Shown here piece after piece: positions 35,966 to 47,363 of a stretch of 64,000 nucleotides of DNA. Position numbers and translations under genes: made by a program. Under the pieces are notes generated by a model. That model saw only the letters and a program-made list of their open reading frames with translations, ran no database searches and was not told the origin of the DNA. This DNA comes from Eutreptiella sp. 'Long Island Sound 2002' (Eukaryota > Euglenozoa > Euglenophyceae > Eutreptiales > Eutreptiaceae), in NCBI GenBank assembly GCA_964036045.1, contig OZ038379.1, positions 110,609,268 to 110,673,267 of the forward strand, given 5' to 3'. Numbering within the stretch: position 1 is the first letter of the stretch; each line of letters begins with the position of its first letter.

Positions 35966-37112
35966 CAGTGTACAGACGTAATCCCCACACCCTGCATCCT
36001 CAGAGGTCTCCACGACTTGAGTTGTGCACTTCCGGGTACGGACGGGGATACTGAAAGGTTGTTGTCATGCTCATGGCATCAGGGAGTCCCCAGGTGTTGG
36101 TATCCCACCGTAGTAATCACATACAACGGCTGCTGCAGAAGAACCTCAGAGGTAGATGCTTAAGATGGGTTTCTGCGGGTGTCCTCCATAACCAACCAGA
36201 GGTGATAGCTTAACATGGATGGTCGTCGGGGCAGCTCAGCGTACAGGATACCAAAAAGACATTAGTGTTTGCTTAACCTGAACAAACAAGGCAGGACTTC
36301 AACAAGAAATCAGGCTCTGTCCTTGGCCACCAATTGAAGAAGGGGGTGTCCTGCCGAGGACTGTGCCTTGACTACTAAGTACAAAACAAAGTACCACTGA
36401 CAGCCACTTCAGTGGACCCGTGGCAGACAATTCAGGACTGTCCTGTACACGTCACTTACCTCGAATAACGGAGAGACATACACTCAAGGTGTCACAAAGT
36501 ACCAGCAAAGAATCACACATTGATGAGAGCAATAAATAGGAAATGAACTACGAAGAAGCAAACTGCTCTGCACGGTAGACGGTGTCAACCGGCAATGGAC
36601 AGAACCAGAAGTCCAGTTGTACATGTGGGGTGGGCCCACAACCGTGATGAAAACATGCAAACAAACAAAGCTGCACACCCCACTGTCCGCAACAGGGACA
36701 AGTCAGCGCCCTCCCAGTGAGCGAGGGGAAAACAGTGCGCATGAAAGTGACGCATTTTCCGAAGAGAGAAAAACTATGGGCTTTTCAGCCGGTAAAACCC
36801 AAACGTCCTAAACACAATACCTTGTGGTCGAATCATGGGCCTCCGGTCATCAGGCCTGGGGCATCCAAACCGGGTACCAATGCACAGCAACTGCCACTTC
36901 TCACAAGCCCGCCAAACTCCAGTCTTTTGGGATGAGGCACTCACAGTGGTGCTGTACTGAAAATGCCCACTGCATAGCGAACAAGAGAAAAAGCAGAAGA
37001 CATGCTGGCCTGGGCGTTATCAACCAGGCAACGCCTAGTACTAAGGTCCTTCAGGCATCAAAGAGGAGGTACTGCCTGGACATTGGTTCAGAACAAGGAA
37101 TCCTAGACACAG

Positions 37113-37394
37113 TCACCATAAATCAGGTTCAGACAACAGTCGATCCCCTATCCGGACACAACAGCAGCAGTATCTGTCAGCACTGTGGGAGTTGGCAACT
37201 CCTCCCTCACCGATCACGATAGCCTGCATGTAATAGCACGACAAGGATAATATTGCCAAATGGTCGATCTCAGTCTCATTAACCTTCAGTTTGGCAAAGG
37301 TTTCAGGGTCGTCAGCCAAGCCCAGCGGGTCGTAAGTCTCATCCGGGTCAGCCTGGTTGGCATGACAAGCGTCACTGTCACCCCTCAGGAACAC
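37113..37394 (-). pseudogene. Light-harvesting chlorophyll a/b protein fragment (C-terminal third)
   Basis: The translation contains YDPLGLADDPETFAKLKVNE and YYMQAIVIGEGGVANS. In LHCB proteins the matching region reads FDPLGLADDPxTFAELKVKE, a third membrane helix (IKNGRLAMxSMxGFF), then VQAIVTGKGPxxNL. The Glu chlorophyll ligand is kept, but the partner Asn/Arg positions are changed (TEIDH in place of IKNGR) and AM becomes AI. The coding function has therefore been lost. The piece starts in the loop before helix 3 and runs out into unrelated sequence. It is on the minus strand, the sense direction of element E, which implies capture of a host gene. Confidence 0.8.
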
Positions 37395-40044
37395 TAGGCA
37401 CGCCAGATTGCAGGAGCATCAGCATACACTATACCCCAGCGCAAAAAAACTCTGAAGAGCTTACTTCACTACAACACTGGTAAGTTTCCCAAAGCCTTAC
37501 AGCATTACCAGGTCCTGCTTGAAAAAGCATTCCGCTGCAGTGTAGCTGCAGTTAGTACCAGCAACACATCTATGTAAATGTGACCTTTCAAAAGTTCCTA
37601 CACATAAACTCCTGCAGAGAAACCATTCTGTGCCGTAACCTACCGGGCTATACTGCGCTGCTGCCTCGGCAGTGTAACGAGCTGCGCTGCTGCCTTTGTA
37701 GTATAACGAGCTGCATCGTACGTTGTATACGTAAAGCTGGCAATCTCAGACAGCACTACCCAAAACAGTAGGTGGAAAGGCAACACAGTCAAGTAAGAGT
37801 AAATAAAGCCGAGTAATTAGGCACACTAGAGGAGGGCTCAGGCCTCTAGGTCCTGAGGGCAGTATGTTTATAACATAACTGCGTAAAATGTGTAAAAAAA
37901 ATACAGAAAGGAAGGTAGCATGGGTGGCAGGGTAAGGCGAAAACTCGGAATGTACCCTTACCGTCGGAAGAACACCGAATTTTCGAGAGAAGAATGAATG
38001 AATGAATGAGCGGGATGGCTAACTACCAACAAGGGCTGCGACCCAAAGAAAGACAAACAATGGTGGGCAGATCCTCCAAGGGCTACCAAGGCCCCCACAA
38101 CGACCGTTTCCCACCTCGACGGCTTGATGTCTCGGTGAACAGACGAGTAAAACCAACCACAGATAGGCAAGACTAAAACACATAGTAGCATTGCCAGTTC
38201 GTAATGCGGCAAAAACTGCAAGCACCACAGATGATCTACGGACCACAAATAACCACGACAAAACAACACCTTGTCAATAGTGACAACTACGTCAGCAAAG
38301 CTCAGTTCTGCTGAGCCACTTGTAACACGTAGGGGCTCTCAAGCGCACTCTTGCTGTTTTCTGGATAGCGCCCAAGTGAAGCCAGGGTGTACGACAGCGG
38401 GCCAGATCAGGCGTGCATGCATCGGGGCATGTATGTAGCCATGTGTGTGGTGCAAAAGCAAATTTCATTTTCTTTTGTTTTCTTTTTCTTTCCTTTGCTT
38501 CCCCCACCGCCCGGCGTCTGGGCTAAAACTGCCGGACACAAAATCTTCTTTGGACCTGTCAAAATATGGTCAAACGAGATAGGGCATAAGGGCCCAACAA
38601 AGTTTTCTGAACCAAAATCTGGTTCACGCAGGCATGGAAACCTGAATGTGTACCCACAGGGATACCAAGCTCAGAACATTGGCTCTCTGGGGTTCTCAGA
38701 AATGTCCATGAGGATGCATAAGCACCAAGGTCCGAGACAGAGAGAATTGGAAAGACTTGCGCGGGGTTTCTGACTGCAAGGAGAAGCGAGGCTGCCACCC
38801 TCTCATTCATGTGCATGCATTCAGGTCCCGGCTGCCGCAGCCAGCGGCCACGCCGCTAGGCCGTGTAGGCACAGGAGTACTGAGTATGGCATTTCAACCA
38901 GAACAGCATTACCCCAAGTTAATCGCTCTATCTCAGTCAAATGCGTAATAGCCTAGCTCAAACTGTGTAAGTTGTCTGGCGCAGGCTTCGTATCCCTTCC
39001 AGGACTCGGATACAGACCATCAGGGCAAGGGCCGCAGAGTCAGTCCTGGAAGGGATGGTCACTGTGACAGGGGTCCTCCACGTTCCTGGCATAAACAACC
39101 CACAGTGCTCACTGCATCAACCAAGAAAGGAGAGTGAGCTAGCTTTCCTTTGGGCTGATTTGAATCCTGCATTCCCTCGGACGGATGGTTGGCAGGAGGC
39201 AAATTCTGTATGGCATGATTTAAAGGGTCCACGGGCTGTCACCATGATGCTTACAACTTTCTTCAGACATCTGGTTCTCAATGGGCACTGTCAACACTTG
39301 GTGCCCTCAAAACATCCTGGAACTCTGACCGAATCCATTCCCTGAGTTATTTCCCAGACAAGGACCGGGGTTTCTGCAGCGCATGCATGGTACTGCTCGC
39401 TAGAAAATCTCTTGCTACAATTACAAGAAATTAAGAATGGGGGTTGGTGTGACGAAACCGGAACTTCAGGGTCTTACGGCTTCCCATCAACCGCATTCGG
39501 GTGGTTTTCTGAGTTGATTCCCTGGTTCTCAGATGGTTGACAAACACTGTGCTGTTCAACACCCGCAGCATGCCATTTTGTCTTGCGCGCACGCTTCGCG
39601 AACACGCACCAATTACTGCTATATACAACAAGAAATAAGGGGTGTCGTCCGGCGACGGCTGGGTATTTTCCTTTTCTTCAGAGCAACATCGAACACCTCG
39701 GCCCCACACTTGCAGTGCAATGAAATTTTCTGTCAGAGTAAACAAACCCAAACCAGGGCAACTACGCAGAAGGGTAGCAAATCCCACAGAGAAACTGAGA
39801 ATGAGAATAACTGTACCAACGGTATGTACAAAAACATGAAACGAAGTAAAATGAATAGCTCACCATTATGATAAAATTCTTCAAATCCCAATACCAATCA
39901 TTTTTTCAACCTCATGAATCAATCCCACTGATCCCACTGTTCTTCACGGACCTGAGTATAAATGGTTCCATTCGTCGGGGATTCCGGTCGAACTCTTGAC
40001 AGATGCAGAGATGCTCTGGCCAATCGGAGAATCAAGCCTAAGAG
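37395..40044. other. Interior of E, no recognised feature
   Basis: Mixed sequence with short open frames. Includes a GAAT microsatellite near 37983-38000 and a ~33-bp duplication near 37650-37720. No domain recognised. Confidence 0.3.
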
Positions 40045-40325
40045 TAGTCCGCCAGGGAACGAAGGGGTGCCTGCTTTCAGGGCACAGTCTTCAGCATCAA
40101 GCTTGACGAAATCCTCTGACCCTCCTTCTGGGAAATCGGAGGTGCGGGTCAGGGTGTCGAACACATTCGGCACGTTCCCATCAGAATTGGCAGTAATAAC
40201 TTCATCCGAGGAGCGGTCCGCCTGTGAGCAAAGGGGTGCCTGCTCCTAGGGTACGGCCTTCAGTGTCCCAGTGGAACACGTCCTGTGACGCTCCTGCGGA
40301 GAAATTGGAGGTGCGGGTCAGCGCG
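40045..40325. repeat. ~170-bp imperfect direct duplication downstream of the rbcS relic
   Basis: The plus-strand block GGAGGTGCGGGTCAG occurs at 40139-40153 and again at about 40309-40323. Similar sequence precedes each copy (AAGGGGTGCCTGCT). It follows the rbcS relic on the minus strand and may be its untranslated tail or unrelated captured sequence. Confidence 0.6.
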
Positions 40326-40370
40326 CCATTCTTCGTTCACCTTCGCACCGTTGACGGCCAACGTGGTGGT

Positions 40371-40702
40371 CTAGCCAGGCTTCTGCCCAAAGAAGAAAAA
40401 CACTGCACCTGCTACGGGGAGTCGAAGGCGGTCAGGCAGATGTAGCAGTCAGGATAGGTCCTGCAGCCCTCAGCCACTTCGTGCAACACCTGGCTTGGGT
40501 CAATGCAGCCAAACATGGGCAGATTCCACAGAGTCCGGTAACAGATGTCATAGTAACCAGCAATGGAGTTGACGACGCGGGCAGTGTGGTCGATGGGCAC
40601 GAAGCTGCTGTTCTTGGCGGAGAACTCCAGGCCAGGAGACACGCCTTGGCTGAGCATGCTATCCACCTGCTTGCCAATCTGAGAATAGGTCAATGCATGC
40701 AA
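40371..40702 (-). pseudogene. rbcS: Rubisco small subunit fragment (rbcS pseudogene)
   Basis: Rubisco small subunit assembles with the large subunit in the chloroplast for carbon fixation. The minus-strand translation aligns well to the mature protein: LTYSQIGKQVDSML, LEFSAKNSSFVPIDHTARVV, GYYDICYRTLWNLPMFGCID, PSQVLHEV, AYPDC-like TYPDCY, then FDSP and QVQCF. An in-frame TAG lies at 40412-40414 before QVQC. A one-base loss in the T run at 40396-40400 shifts the last codons; the shifted frame ends GQKPG and TAG at 40371. The 25-residue stretch from after LEF through YYD matches the chlorophyte length. The first part of the mature protein and the transit peptide are missing. The coding edge near 40702 follows a TAG that could be an intron acceptor. 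Confidence 0.88.
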
Positions 40703-40752
40703 CTACGAGAGTGCATGCTCTATCCTTAGCCATTTCGTTGTACACCGGTACC

Positions 40753-40776
40753 GTAAGTAAGTAAGTAAGTAAGTAA
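40753..40776. repeat. (GTAA)6 microsatellite
   Basis: Six uninterrupted GTAA units just upstream, on the minus strand, of the rbcS relic. Confidence 0.95.
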
Positions 40777-41509
40777 GGGCGGCCGCATCCGCAGCCTCAT
40801 CTGACATCTCCTTGTTTGTTTTACATGGTGGCCGCCTCTGGCGGGAAGGAGAGCTCTACACCATCGGTTCCCCTGGCGACCCCTGTCTCACCTCACCGCC
40901 GAGAACTTCAACCAGGTTCCCTTGGGGCATGACCGGCGGTAGGCTCCCTTCAGTCGCTGCCCTCACGGTTTCAGCTCCTTCCGGTCACACTTTGAAGGAT
41001 CCCCCAGCCTTCCCCCCCTAGCACAGCCTATTGGGCGTCTGCAGGCGGGTTTCATGTGGATAGCCCTCGCCGACAGCGGAGCATTTCTCTCTGTCAACCA
41101 CATTCCACCACTCCCCATCCCTGACGGGTCGGAATACCCACTCGGCTCCCGGATGCACTTGGGTGTCGTCCATCCACAGCTGGAGGCCAGGGGGCGACCC
41201 TTTCCACGTTCCTCCTGGTCCAGCTCACGCATGAACCTACGTGTACTCAGGCCATTGACCCGGGGATCTCAAGGTCAACCCTCACCCCTGCGGACACCTC
41301 ACGGCCGTCCCGGAGTTCAGGGCATTTTCCCGACTTCCCGTGGTCAGGTTCCCCATGGTTGGCACATGGTTCACCATTCCATGGCGACTGGTTTCCGAAT
41401 CCCACGGGGCCCGTTGCTTGGCGCTTTCGGTCTCCTTGCCCATCCCATTTCCCATTCCCCTTTTCTGCGGCCCTAGCCACATCCCTTCCCCGCCCCGTCG
41501 CCTTGTCCC
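40777..41509. other. Interior of E, GC-rich, no recognised feature
   Basis: GC-rich sequence with open frames on both strands but no recognised motif. It might be a remnant of upstream rbcS sequence, which I cannot show. Confidence 0.3.
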
Positions 41510-42060
41510 ATCGTCCCGTGTTTATACCCCACCGGGTCGCGAGCAACCCTGTGGCGAGGGCCCACCGGATCCTCTTCCATCCGGGGACCGCTTAGTGCGC
41601 CTAGCACGGGTCGCTCCCTTCCCGCCCCCGTCCCTTTCCCCTGTGCCGCGGCCCCGGCTCATTCCCCTTGGCCGTTGTGCGGCCCCATCCCATCCCTCAT
41701 CCCGTGTTTATACCCCACCGGGCCGCCAGCAACCCTGTGGCGCGGGCCCACTGAGTCCTCATCCACCCGGGGACCGTTTTGTGCGCCTAGGACGGGTCGC
41801 TCCCTTCCCGCCCTTTTCCCCTGTGCCGCGGCCCCGGCCTAATCCCCTGGGCTTTTGTGCGGCCCCATCCCATCCCTCATCCCGTGTTTATACCCCACCG
41901 GGCCGCCAGCAACCCTGTGGCGCGGGCATACTGGATCCTCATCCATCCGGGGACCGTTTTGTGCGCCTAGCACGGGTCGCTCCCCTCCCGCCCCCGCCCC
42001 TCACTCCTGTGCCGCCTCCCATGCTGTCCTAGTCCCCTGGGGCCGTCGCGTGGCCCTAGC
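41510..42060. repeat. ~183-bp GC-rich tandem repeat, three copies
   Basis: TTTATACCCCACCGGG occurs at 41521, 41707 and 41887, each followed by GCAACCCTGTGGCG and GGGGACCG. The resulting open frames are stop-poor artefacts. Confidence 0.9.
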
Positions 42061-42149
42061 CACACGCCCATTTTTGTCCCGTCTCCTTGTGGAGCTGCAG
42101 GGTGTTGTTTGTGTCTCTCCGCCGCCGTCTCCTTCTCCTTGTTTGTTGC

Positions 42150-42690
42150 CCCGGACATTCCATTCCCGGGCCGCTTCGTCCTCGGACGGTCCAGTCCGGG
42201 TGCGTTGCGTCCCCGGATGTTCCAGTCCGCGGCACCGGGCGCACCTCCGAACGAGCCAGTCCGGGGGTCTGGGCCTTGCTCCTGTCCGCCCCGGATGCTC
42301 CAATCCGGGGCGTCAATTTGCCGTATTCTCTCCGTTGCCTCGGATGATCCAGTCCGTGGCCCCAGGTTCCCCCCCGGACGATCCAGTCCGGGGGCTTGTG
42401 CCGCACTCCATTCCGCCCCGGATGCCCCAGTCCGGCGCGTCTTATTCCCCCACGGACGATCCAGTCCGAGGGCTTGGGCCGTGCTCCACTCCGCCCTGGA
42501 TGCTCCAATCCGGGGCGTCTTTTTGTTGTACTCTCTCCGTTGCCTCGGACGCTCCAGTCCGCGGCACCGGGTTCTCCCCCGGACGATCCAGTCCAGGGGC
42601 TTGGGCCGTGCTCCACTCCGCCCCGGATGCTCCAATCTCGGGTGTCTTTTTGTCGTACTCTCTCCGTTGCCTCGGACGCTACCGTAGTCC
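42150..42690. repeat. Array of ~14 short inverted-repeat (hairpin) units
   Basis: The motif CGGAYGNTCCARTCCG recurs about 14 times (near 42183, 42212, 42291, 42342, 42374, 42418, 42453, 42497, 42545, 42580 and others). Each copy can fold as a 5-bp stem, CGGAC with GTCCG, around a six-base loop. Several copies have CGGAT with ATCCG instead, so both arms changed together. A larger period of about 120-250 bp containing TACTCTCTCCGTTGCCTCGG is superimposed. Confidence 0.8.
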
Positions 42691-43471
42691 AAAGTTGTGT
42701 CCCCAAATTTCAACCCCAACCGTAATCTCCCATATGGTCATGAGTGACGCAGAGAAAGAGTGTGGTATGGGCGGAGAGCCCATCGAGGCAAAGAATCGTA
42801 GCTTGGTCTGTCAAAAGGCAATGTCGGCTTTGCCAATCATTGTGTGGGGACCCAAGGAAGCAATGCATGACCAAATACCGGGAATACAGGAGGCCACAAA
42901 AGGAACAAGGGATGGCGACATTGAAGGAGTACACAATGTTAATGAGAATAGGCGCATAGGTACCCACTACTGACGTGTCTTTATGCATCACGTCGAGTAC
43001 ACAAGAAAACTTCAAAACCAACAAACAAGCAAGCACAAAAAGACAAGACAAAACCAACTCAAAAATAGAACGTTCGGAAAAGATTGCAAATGTTTCTCTC
43101 CTAGGGACAAAACTGAAAACCAACAAGAAACAGGGAGGTTTCAGAACCTCGGGATTAGTCTCTAAGGTGTTTGGGTGATACCACCGGTCCTTAGAGACTC
43201 TTGATCATCTCAAAGCCAACCACAGGGACTTGGTTGTTTCTTGCGCCCAAGTGTAAGCAGATCTTGGGACTTGTCATGCGCCCAAGAGGAAGCGCTACAC
43301 TCGCCGAGGACGAAGAAGTCGTACAAGAAACGAAACGACACTACAACCAAAACTCAAGCAAAGATCCCAAACTCAAAACAGAGTGTATTGTAAGGAAAGG
43401 AGTCGGCACAAGAAAGACCAAAACTTCACATTTGACAAGTCAAACTTTCAAAAATGGGCAAACCAAAGATT
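42691..43471. other. 5' leader region of element E, no recognised feature
   Basis: AT-rich sequence between the hairpin array and the primer site, on the 5' side of the minus-strand element. No gag-like coding was found where Gag would be expected. Confidence 0.4.
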
Positions 43472-43489
43472 TGGCACGCCTCTGCTACC
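43472..43489 (-). promoter_or_regulatory. Primer-binding site of element E
   Basis: On the minus strand the 5' LTR ends TTTCT and is followed by GGTAGCAGAGGCGTGCC. With the terminal T this gives TGGTAGCAGAGG, the complement of the initiator tRNA-Met 3' end. It fixes the orientation of E. Confidence 0.85.
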
Positions 43490-44429
43490 AGAAACATAAA
43501 AAGGTAGGCGACTCCTTTTGGAACTTGCTAACAATCTAAAATAAATTGGCATATTCCCCAAAATGGAAAAAGGGTGTCAAAACCTGAGTGTTCCTTGCAC
43601 GTACATCGTGTGTGTATGTAAACATATATTCATATATTTTGGCAGTGGGTTCGGTAGCACACGAGCAAAAAAACTTACTCTTGAAAATGTGATAACAAAC
43701 GATCAAGCAAACAACAAACAAAGCGAAGCACCATTCAAGAGCAACAATCCCACATTGACCGAGTGCACTCCTCAGTCCGGCATAAGTGCATCTTTATTCT
43801 CTATGCCGTACCTGGTTGAACCTCGAGTCATCCATATCCACACCAAGAGGCCCCCGTGCCTCGTATCGATTGTGTCGCCCCATGCATGGGCAAGGCTCAC
43901 CTCCGCGTACATGCCTATAAGGAGATAAGGGAGGCAACAAAAAGAAACATATAACAATTGGGATACATCAACACGAATATTATGCATATACTCTTTGTAT
44001 GCATGTGTGGAGAACATGCATGAATGAAAGAATGAATGCTTCGACCAAACCATTCCACTCGTATGCTTAACCAATCACCAAACTCAGCACGCATGACACG
44101 GAACATTGCCCAGAATGAGCATTGAATGAATGTACATGACAGAGATGCGCACGACACTGAAACACCGCTTTAACATATACATTCAGGCATCAGATAATTG
44201 TATTGATAAAAGGACATTCTGAAATTGATAAATAAGGACGATATTTCCACAAAGTCCCATCAGCATTAAATGTTTCTTGAGGAACTCAGCCGTCGGCGAT
44301 GGCGACAGCGACAGGCCAGCCATCCCAACAATACCAGACCACCGGCGTTATCTACAGACAAGAATTAGAAGACAGCTTCACAGATGTAACCGGAGTGCCC
44401 TTAATACTGTATCTGCATTTTTTTTAACT
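43490..44429 (-). repeat. 5' LTR of element E
   Basis: 940 bp, equal in length to 31431-32370, with the same termini (AGTTA-like start and TTTCT end on the minus strand). Confidence 0.9.
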
Positions 44430-45028
44430 CTGCCGTAGACGAAGATGCAGGGCAGGCTGAGCGGGAGATGGAGACAGCAGCTTGCCTGCGGAGGTTGTGC
44501 AGGCTGTCACCACGGGCTGCTAAGGCCTCAGTGGTTAAGGGTATTTCTCTGGGCGTTTCTTGTTCCGCCGTTCTGTGAGCTGGATCTTCTTGAGACCAAG
44601 ATGCAACTCTGAACTTGGGCTCACTCATTGAGATGGGCCCACTGCCCTGCTGTACTTGTCCACTCCAAATTGGCCAAGTCCTGTAAGACAGTTGCACTGA
44701 TGGTGTGGACATTTTGTTTGCTGGGTTTCGGTTGTGTACTTCTCAGAGTCGGTTCGAAAGGTTCTCAAGGGATGCCTCTGCTACTGGAACCATACCCTTG
44801 ATTTATGCCCGAAAAGCTTTGATGAAATCCTGCAAGGTTTGGTGTTGAAAAACAGGACCAAAGCAGCAAGTAGAGCAAGAACAGGATGTGGATCCAATCA
44901 ATGAAAAGTTTTGAAATCCAGTGTATCACAGAAGGGCTGCATATGGACAAAGCAGGCTTAAGTACAAAGATTCAATCACAAACAAATGATTATCAAGTGC
45001 AAGCTGGCATGACTCAGGCCTCCAGGGT
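44430..45028 (-). mobile_element. Element D, 5' portion: gag start, primer site and partial LTR
   Basis: The gag beginning MSTPSVQLSYRTWPIW at 44712 runs to 44435, where E interrupts it; the gene continues at 31430. Upstream, GTTCC followed by AGTAGCAGAGG (near 44775-44790) is the LTR end and primer site. About 240 bp of family-1 LTR remain (44786-45028) before similarity stops. The 44430-44434 CTGCC is the right-hand target duplication of E. Confidence 0.85.
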
Positions 45029-46189
45029 AGCACCATGCACAGTAAGAAAAATTGCCTTTCATTGAGGGTCGTCATATTGTCAGTGTACTGTGTTTGCTGT
45101 GTGAATGTGCTGTGTGCCGTTAACAGAATTGCGTGTCTTCTGTCGCCGCAGCTGTAGCCGCGCTCTGCGGCGATTTGGATAATTCTGTCGTCATCTCTGA
45201 TTTCATTCATGATTAAAAAGCGTTTGGTGATAAGTTGGAATTGCGAGGGTGCTTCTGAATGTTTGGGGTATGTTTTGCAAATCTAATACAAGACTCGCAG
45301 TATGGACATGTGCTCGCGTTGTGTGCTGCGTGTGTGGTTGTGGTCTGCGTGGGTAGCATGCTTGCCCATGACCCTTACCTTATCCGCATCCTGTTTTCCT
45401 TTGTTCACAGCGCCATGGGTTAGTGGTGCACGGGGATGGGATTAGGGACTAGTTATTAGGACGTAGTATGTCAAGTTATGACTTATTTGAGTGTACGTTA
45501 GAGGTAGATCCCAACGATGACTCTTTGTTACTGCATACTTGGCATGGCAAGGGATTCACCTTAGTGAGTGTTGTTGCACGCTTTGCTTTGCCTTGTTGGT
45601 TACCTTGATTGTTGTACGGTTTTTCTTATTTTGAGACAAACATTTTTATCTAACATAGACTAATGCCAAAATGGGAGTAAAGGCGTTTTTCTTTCTGGTA
45701 GCAGAGAAGCATGCAAGCCAAAGCTTGTCCCTTTTGGGATAGGCACGGCTCGCCCATCCTGCGCCGTCTCCCATGTTTTTACCTTTTGCTTGTGCAAAAT
45801 GGCACAAGGGAAAGCGATGCTAAGCACAAGGGACTATAAACGACAAAACACACTTGAGAAAACAAAATTTTATGAGCCCATTATTTTGTTTCCTGAATAA
45901 TGCTGTAGTCATCGCAACTTTGGAGCTTGCGTGGTGTTTGCCTGCGTTTCATAGTCCATAGAATAGTTAAGCTTCGAATAGTTGCAATAGCCTAGCCTAG
46001 CCTAGCCTAGTCTAACATCCCCGTGCACCACAACATCACCCCATCTCCATGGTCGTGTTCGAACCCGCCAAGGGTAACTTCATGTTCATCATGGATTCCT
46101 TAGACATTGTGGACGCCAATGTGACACTTGGCAGATGCTTGGGGTACCTTGAGAAGATGATTGTACAAAAATATTTTGATACGAATGAT
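45029..46189. other. No gene seen; one strong hairpin
   Basis: AT-richer sequence beyond the truncated LTR of D. TCGCCGCAG at 45143-45151 pairs perfectly with CTGCGGCGA at 45165-45173. A TAGCC micro-repeat lies near 45990-46010. No protein motif was seen. Confidence 0.45.
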
Positions 46190-46485
46190 CCATGGTGGTA
46201 CTTCGAGAAGAAGAATACATTTCGAGAGAATGGATCCAGGAAGTTATCTCGTGATGATGGACACATGATGGTACTTCGATAAAAAGCATATATTTCGGGA
46301 CGATGGATCCAAGAAGTTATCTCGTGATGATGGACACATGATGGTACTTCGATAAAAAGGATATGTTTCGAGACGATGGATCTGCGAAAATATCTCGTGA
46401 TGACGGACACATGATGGTACTTCGAGAAGAAGGATATCCTTCGAGACAATGGGTCTTTCAAAAATGATTCATGATGATTGGCACA
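46190..46485. repeat. 73-bp tandem repeat, about four copies
   Basis: GACACATGATGGTACTTCGA recurs at about 46259, 46332 and 46405, with a weaker copy near 46478. Non-coding. Confidence 0.9.
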
Positions 46486-46674
46486 TGGTGGTACTTGGAC
46501 AAGAAGGAGGAGAAATACAAATCTTTCTTGAGGATTGAGACATGAAGGTATTTTCTGATACGAAGTATGAGTACAAAGAGACTACTTTGTAATGCTCGAG
46601 ATACGGAGTTTGGGTACTTGAACACTTCATTGAGATGAGAGACTATTTAATGATGCTCACCACATGAAAGAGGG

Positions 46675-46995
46675 AGTACGAAGGAATTTTGTTAGGCCCG
46701 CAGAAATTTCGTAACGACGGAGATCCGAAGATGAGTACGAAGGAATTTTGGTGAGACTCGAGGAAATTCCACAACGACGGAGATACCAAGATGAGTACGA
46801 AGGAATTTTGGGGAGACCCGAAGAAATTCCACAAGGACAGAGATACCAAGATGAGTACGAAGGAATTTTGGTGAGACCCGAGGAAATTCCACAACGACGG
46901 AGATACCAAGATGAGTACGAAGGAATTTTGTTAGGCCCGAGGAGATTTCGTAACGACGGAGATACCAAGATGAGTACGAAGAAATTTTGGATGAG
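46675..46995. repeat. 60-bp tandem repeat, five copies
   Basis: GATGAGTACGAAGGAATTTTG recurs with an exact 60-base period (near 46732, 46792, 46852, 46912 and 46972). As 60 is a multiple of three, each frame keeps a 20-residue repeat and both strands stay open. On the plus strand the unit reads YQDEYEGILxRPEEIPQ. Expression is not supported. Confidence 0.9.
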
Positions 46996-47363
46996 AAGCG
47001 AGAGTATTGATATGGAAGATTGTGACGACCTTCGCGAAGAATGATAAGATGATTTTGGAAACCTTCGAGAGGATGAATACCGAGAGGAATTTCTTGAACC
47101 TTTGAGAGAATGGGTATGAAAGGGAGCTTGGAGAAGAGGAGCGATACGAAATGAGACTTTGATGAAAATGAATTCCCATGTTGGTTGGAGGGTTCTTCGC
47201 ATCGGTTAATGATATCGAGACCAAGACGGAGACCCTGTTTCCCGAAGTTCACTACGCGGTTCGTTTTGGAAGTGCTTGTGCTGTCTCCAACGAGTTTTCC
47301 CACACCGACAGTGTTTGGTTGCTGCGGGAGGGCTGACGCCGTGCATGATTAGCCCAAAACAAT

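Larger units (their letters stand above)
31431..44429 (-). mobile_element. Element E: 13-kb non-autonomous LTR retrotransposon with captured host genes
   Basis: Two 940-bp LTRs (31431-32370 and 43490-44429), a 5-bp CTGCC duplication, a perfect initiator tRNA-Met primer site and a G-run purine tract define a complete element on the minus strand. The 11.1-kb interior has no recognisable gag, protease, reverse transcriptase or integrase. It carries broken pieces of rbcS, a major light-harvesting protein gene and another LHC-like sequence, all on the same strand as the element, plus several tandem repeats. LTR ends AG...CT, primer site and duplication length match families 1 and 2, so their enzymes may have mobilised it. 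By eye the LTRs differ by very roughly 6-9 percent, so it looks older than A. Confidence 0.88.

Noticed and set aside
37958-38269. Minus-strand frame containing HRDIKP, a protein-kinase catalytic-loop motif
   Set aside because: Surrounding residues do not resemble a kinase, and no DFG or other kinase motif follows. Likely chance.
40412-40414. TAG in rbcS as a possible Gln codon (ulvophyte-type alternative code)
   Set aside because: The 1632-codon family-2 pol contains no TAG or TAA, and rbcS also has a frameshift. A nonsense mutation is simpler.
41967-42719. 250-codon minus-strand frame
   Set aside because: Generated by the hairpin-repeat array; its translation is a repeat of the array motif.
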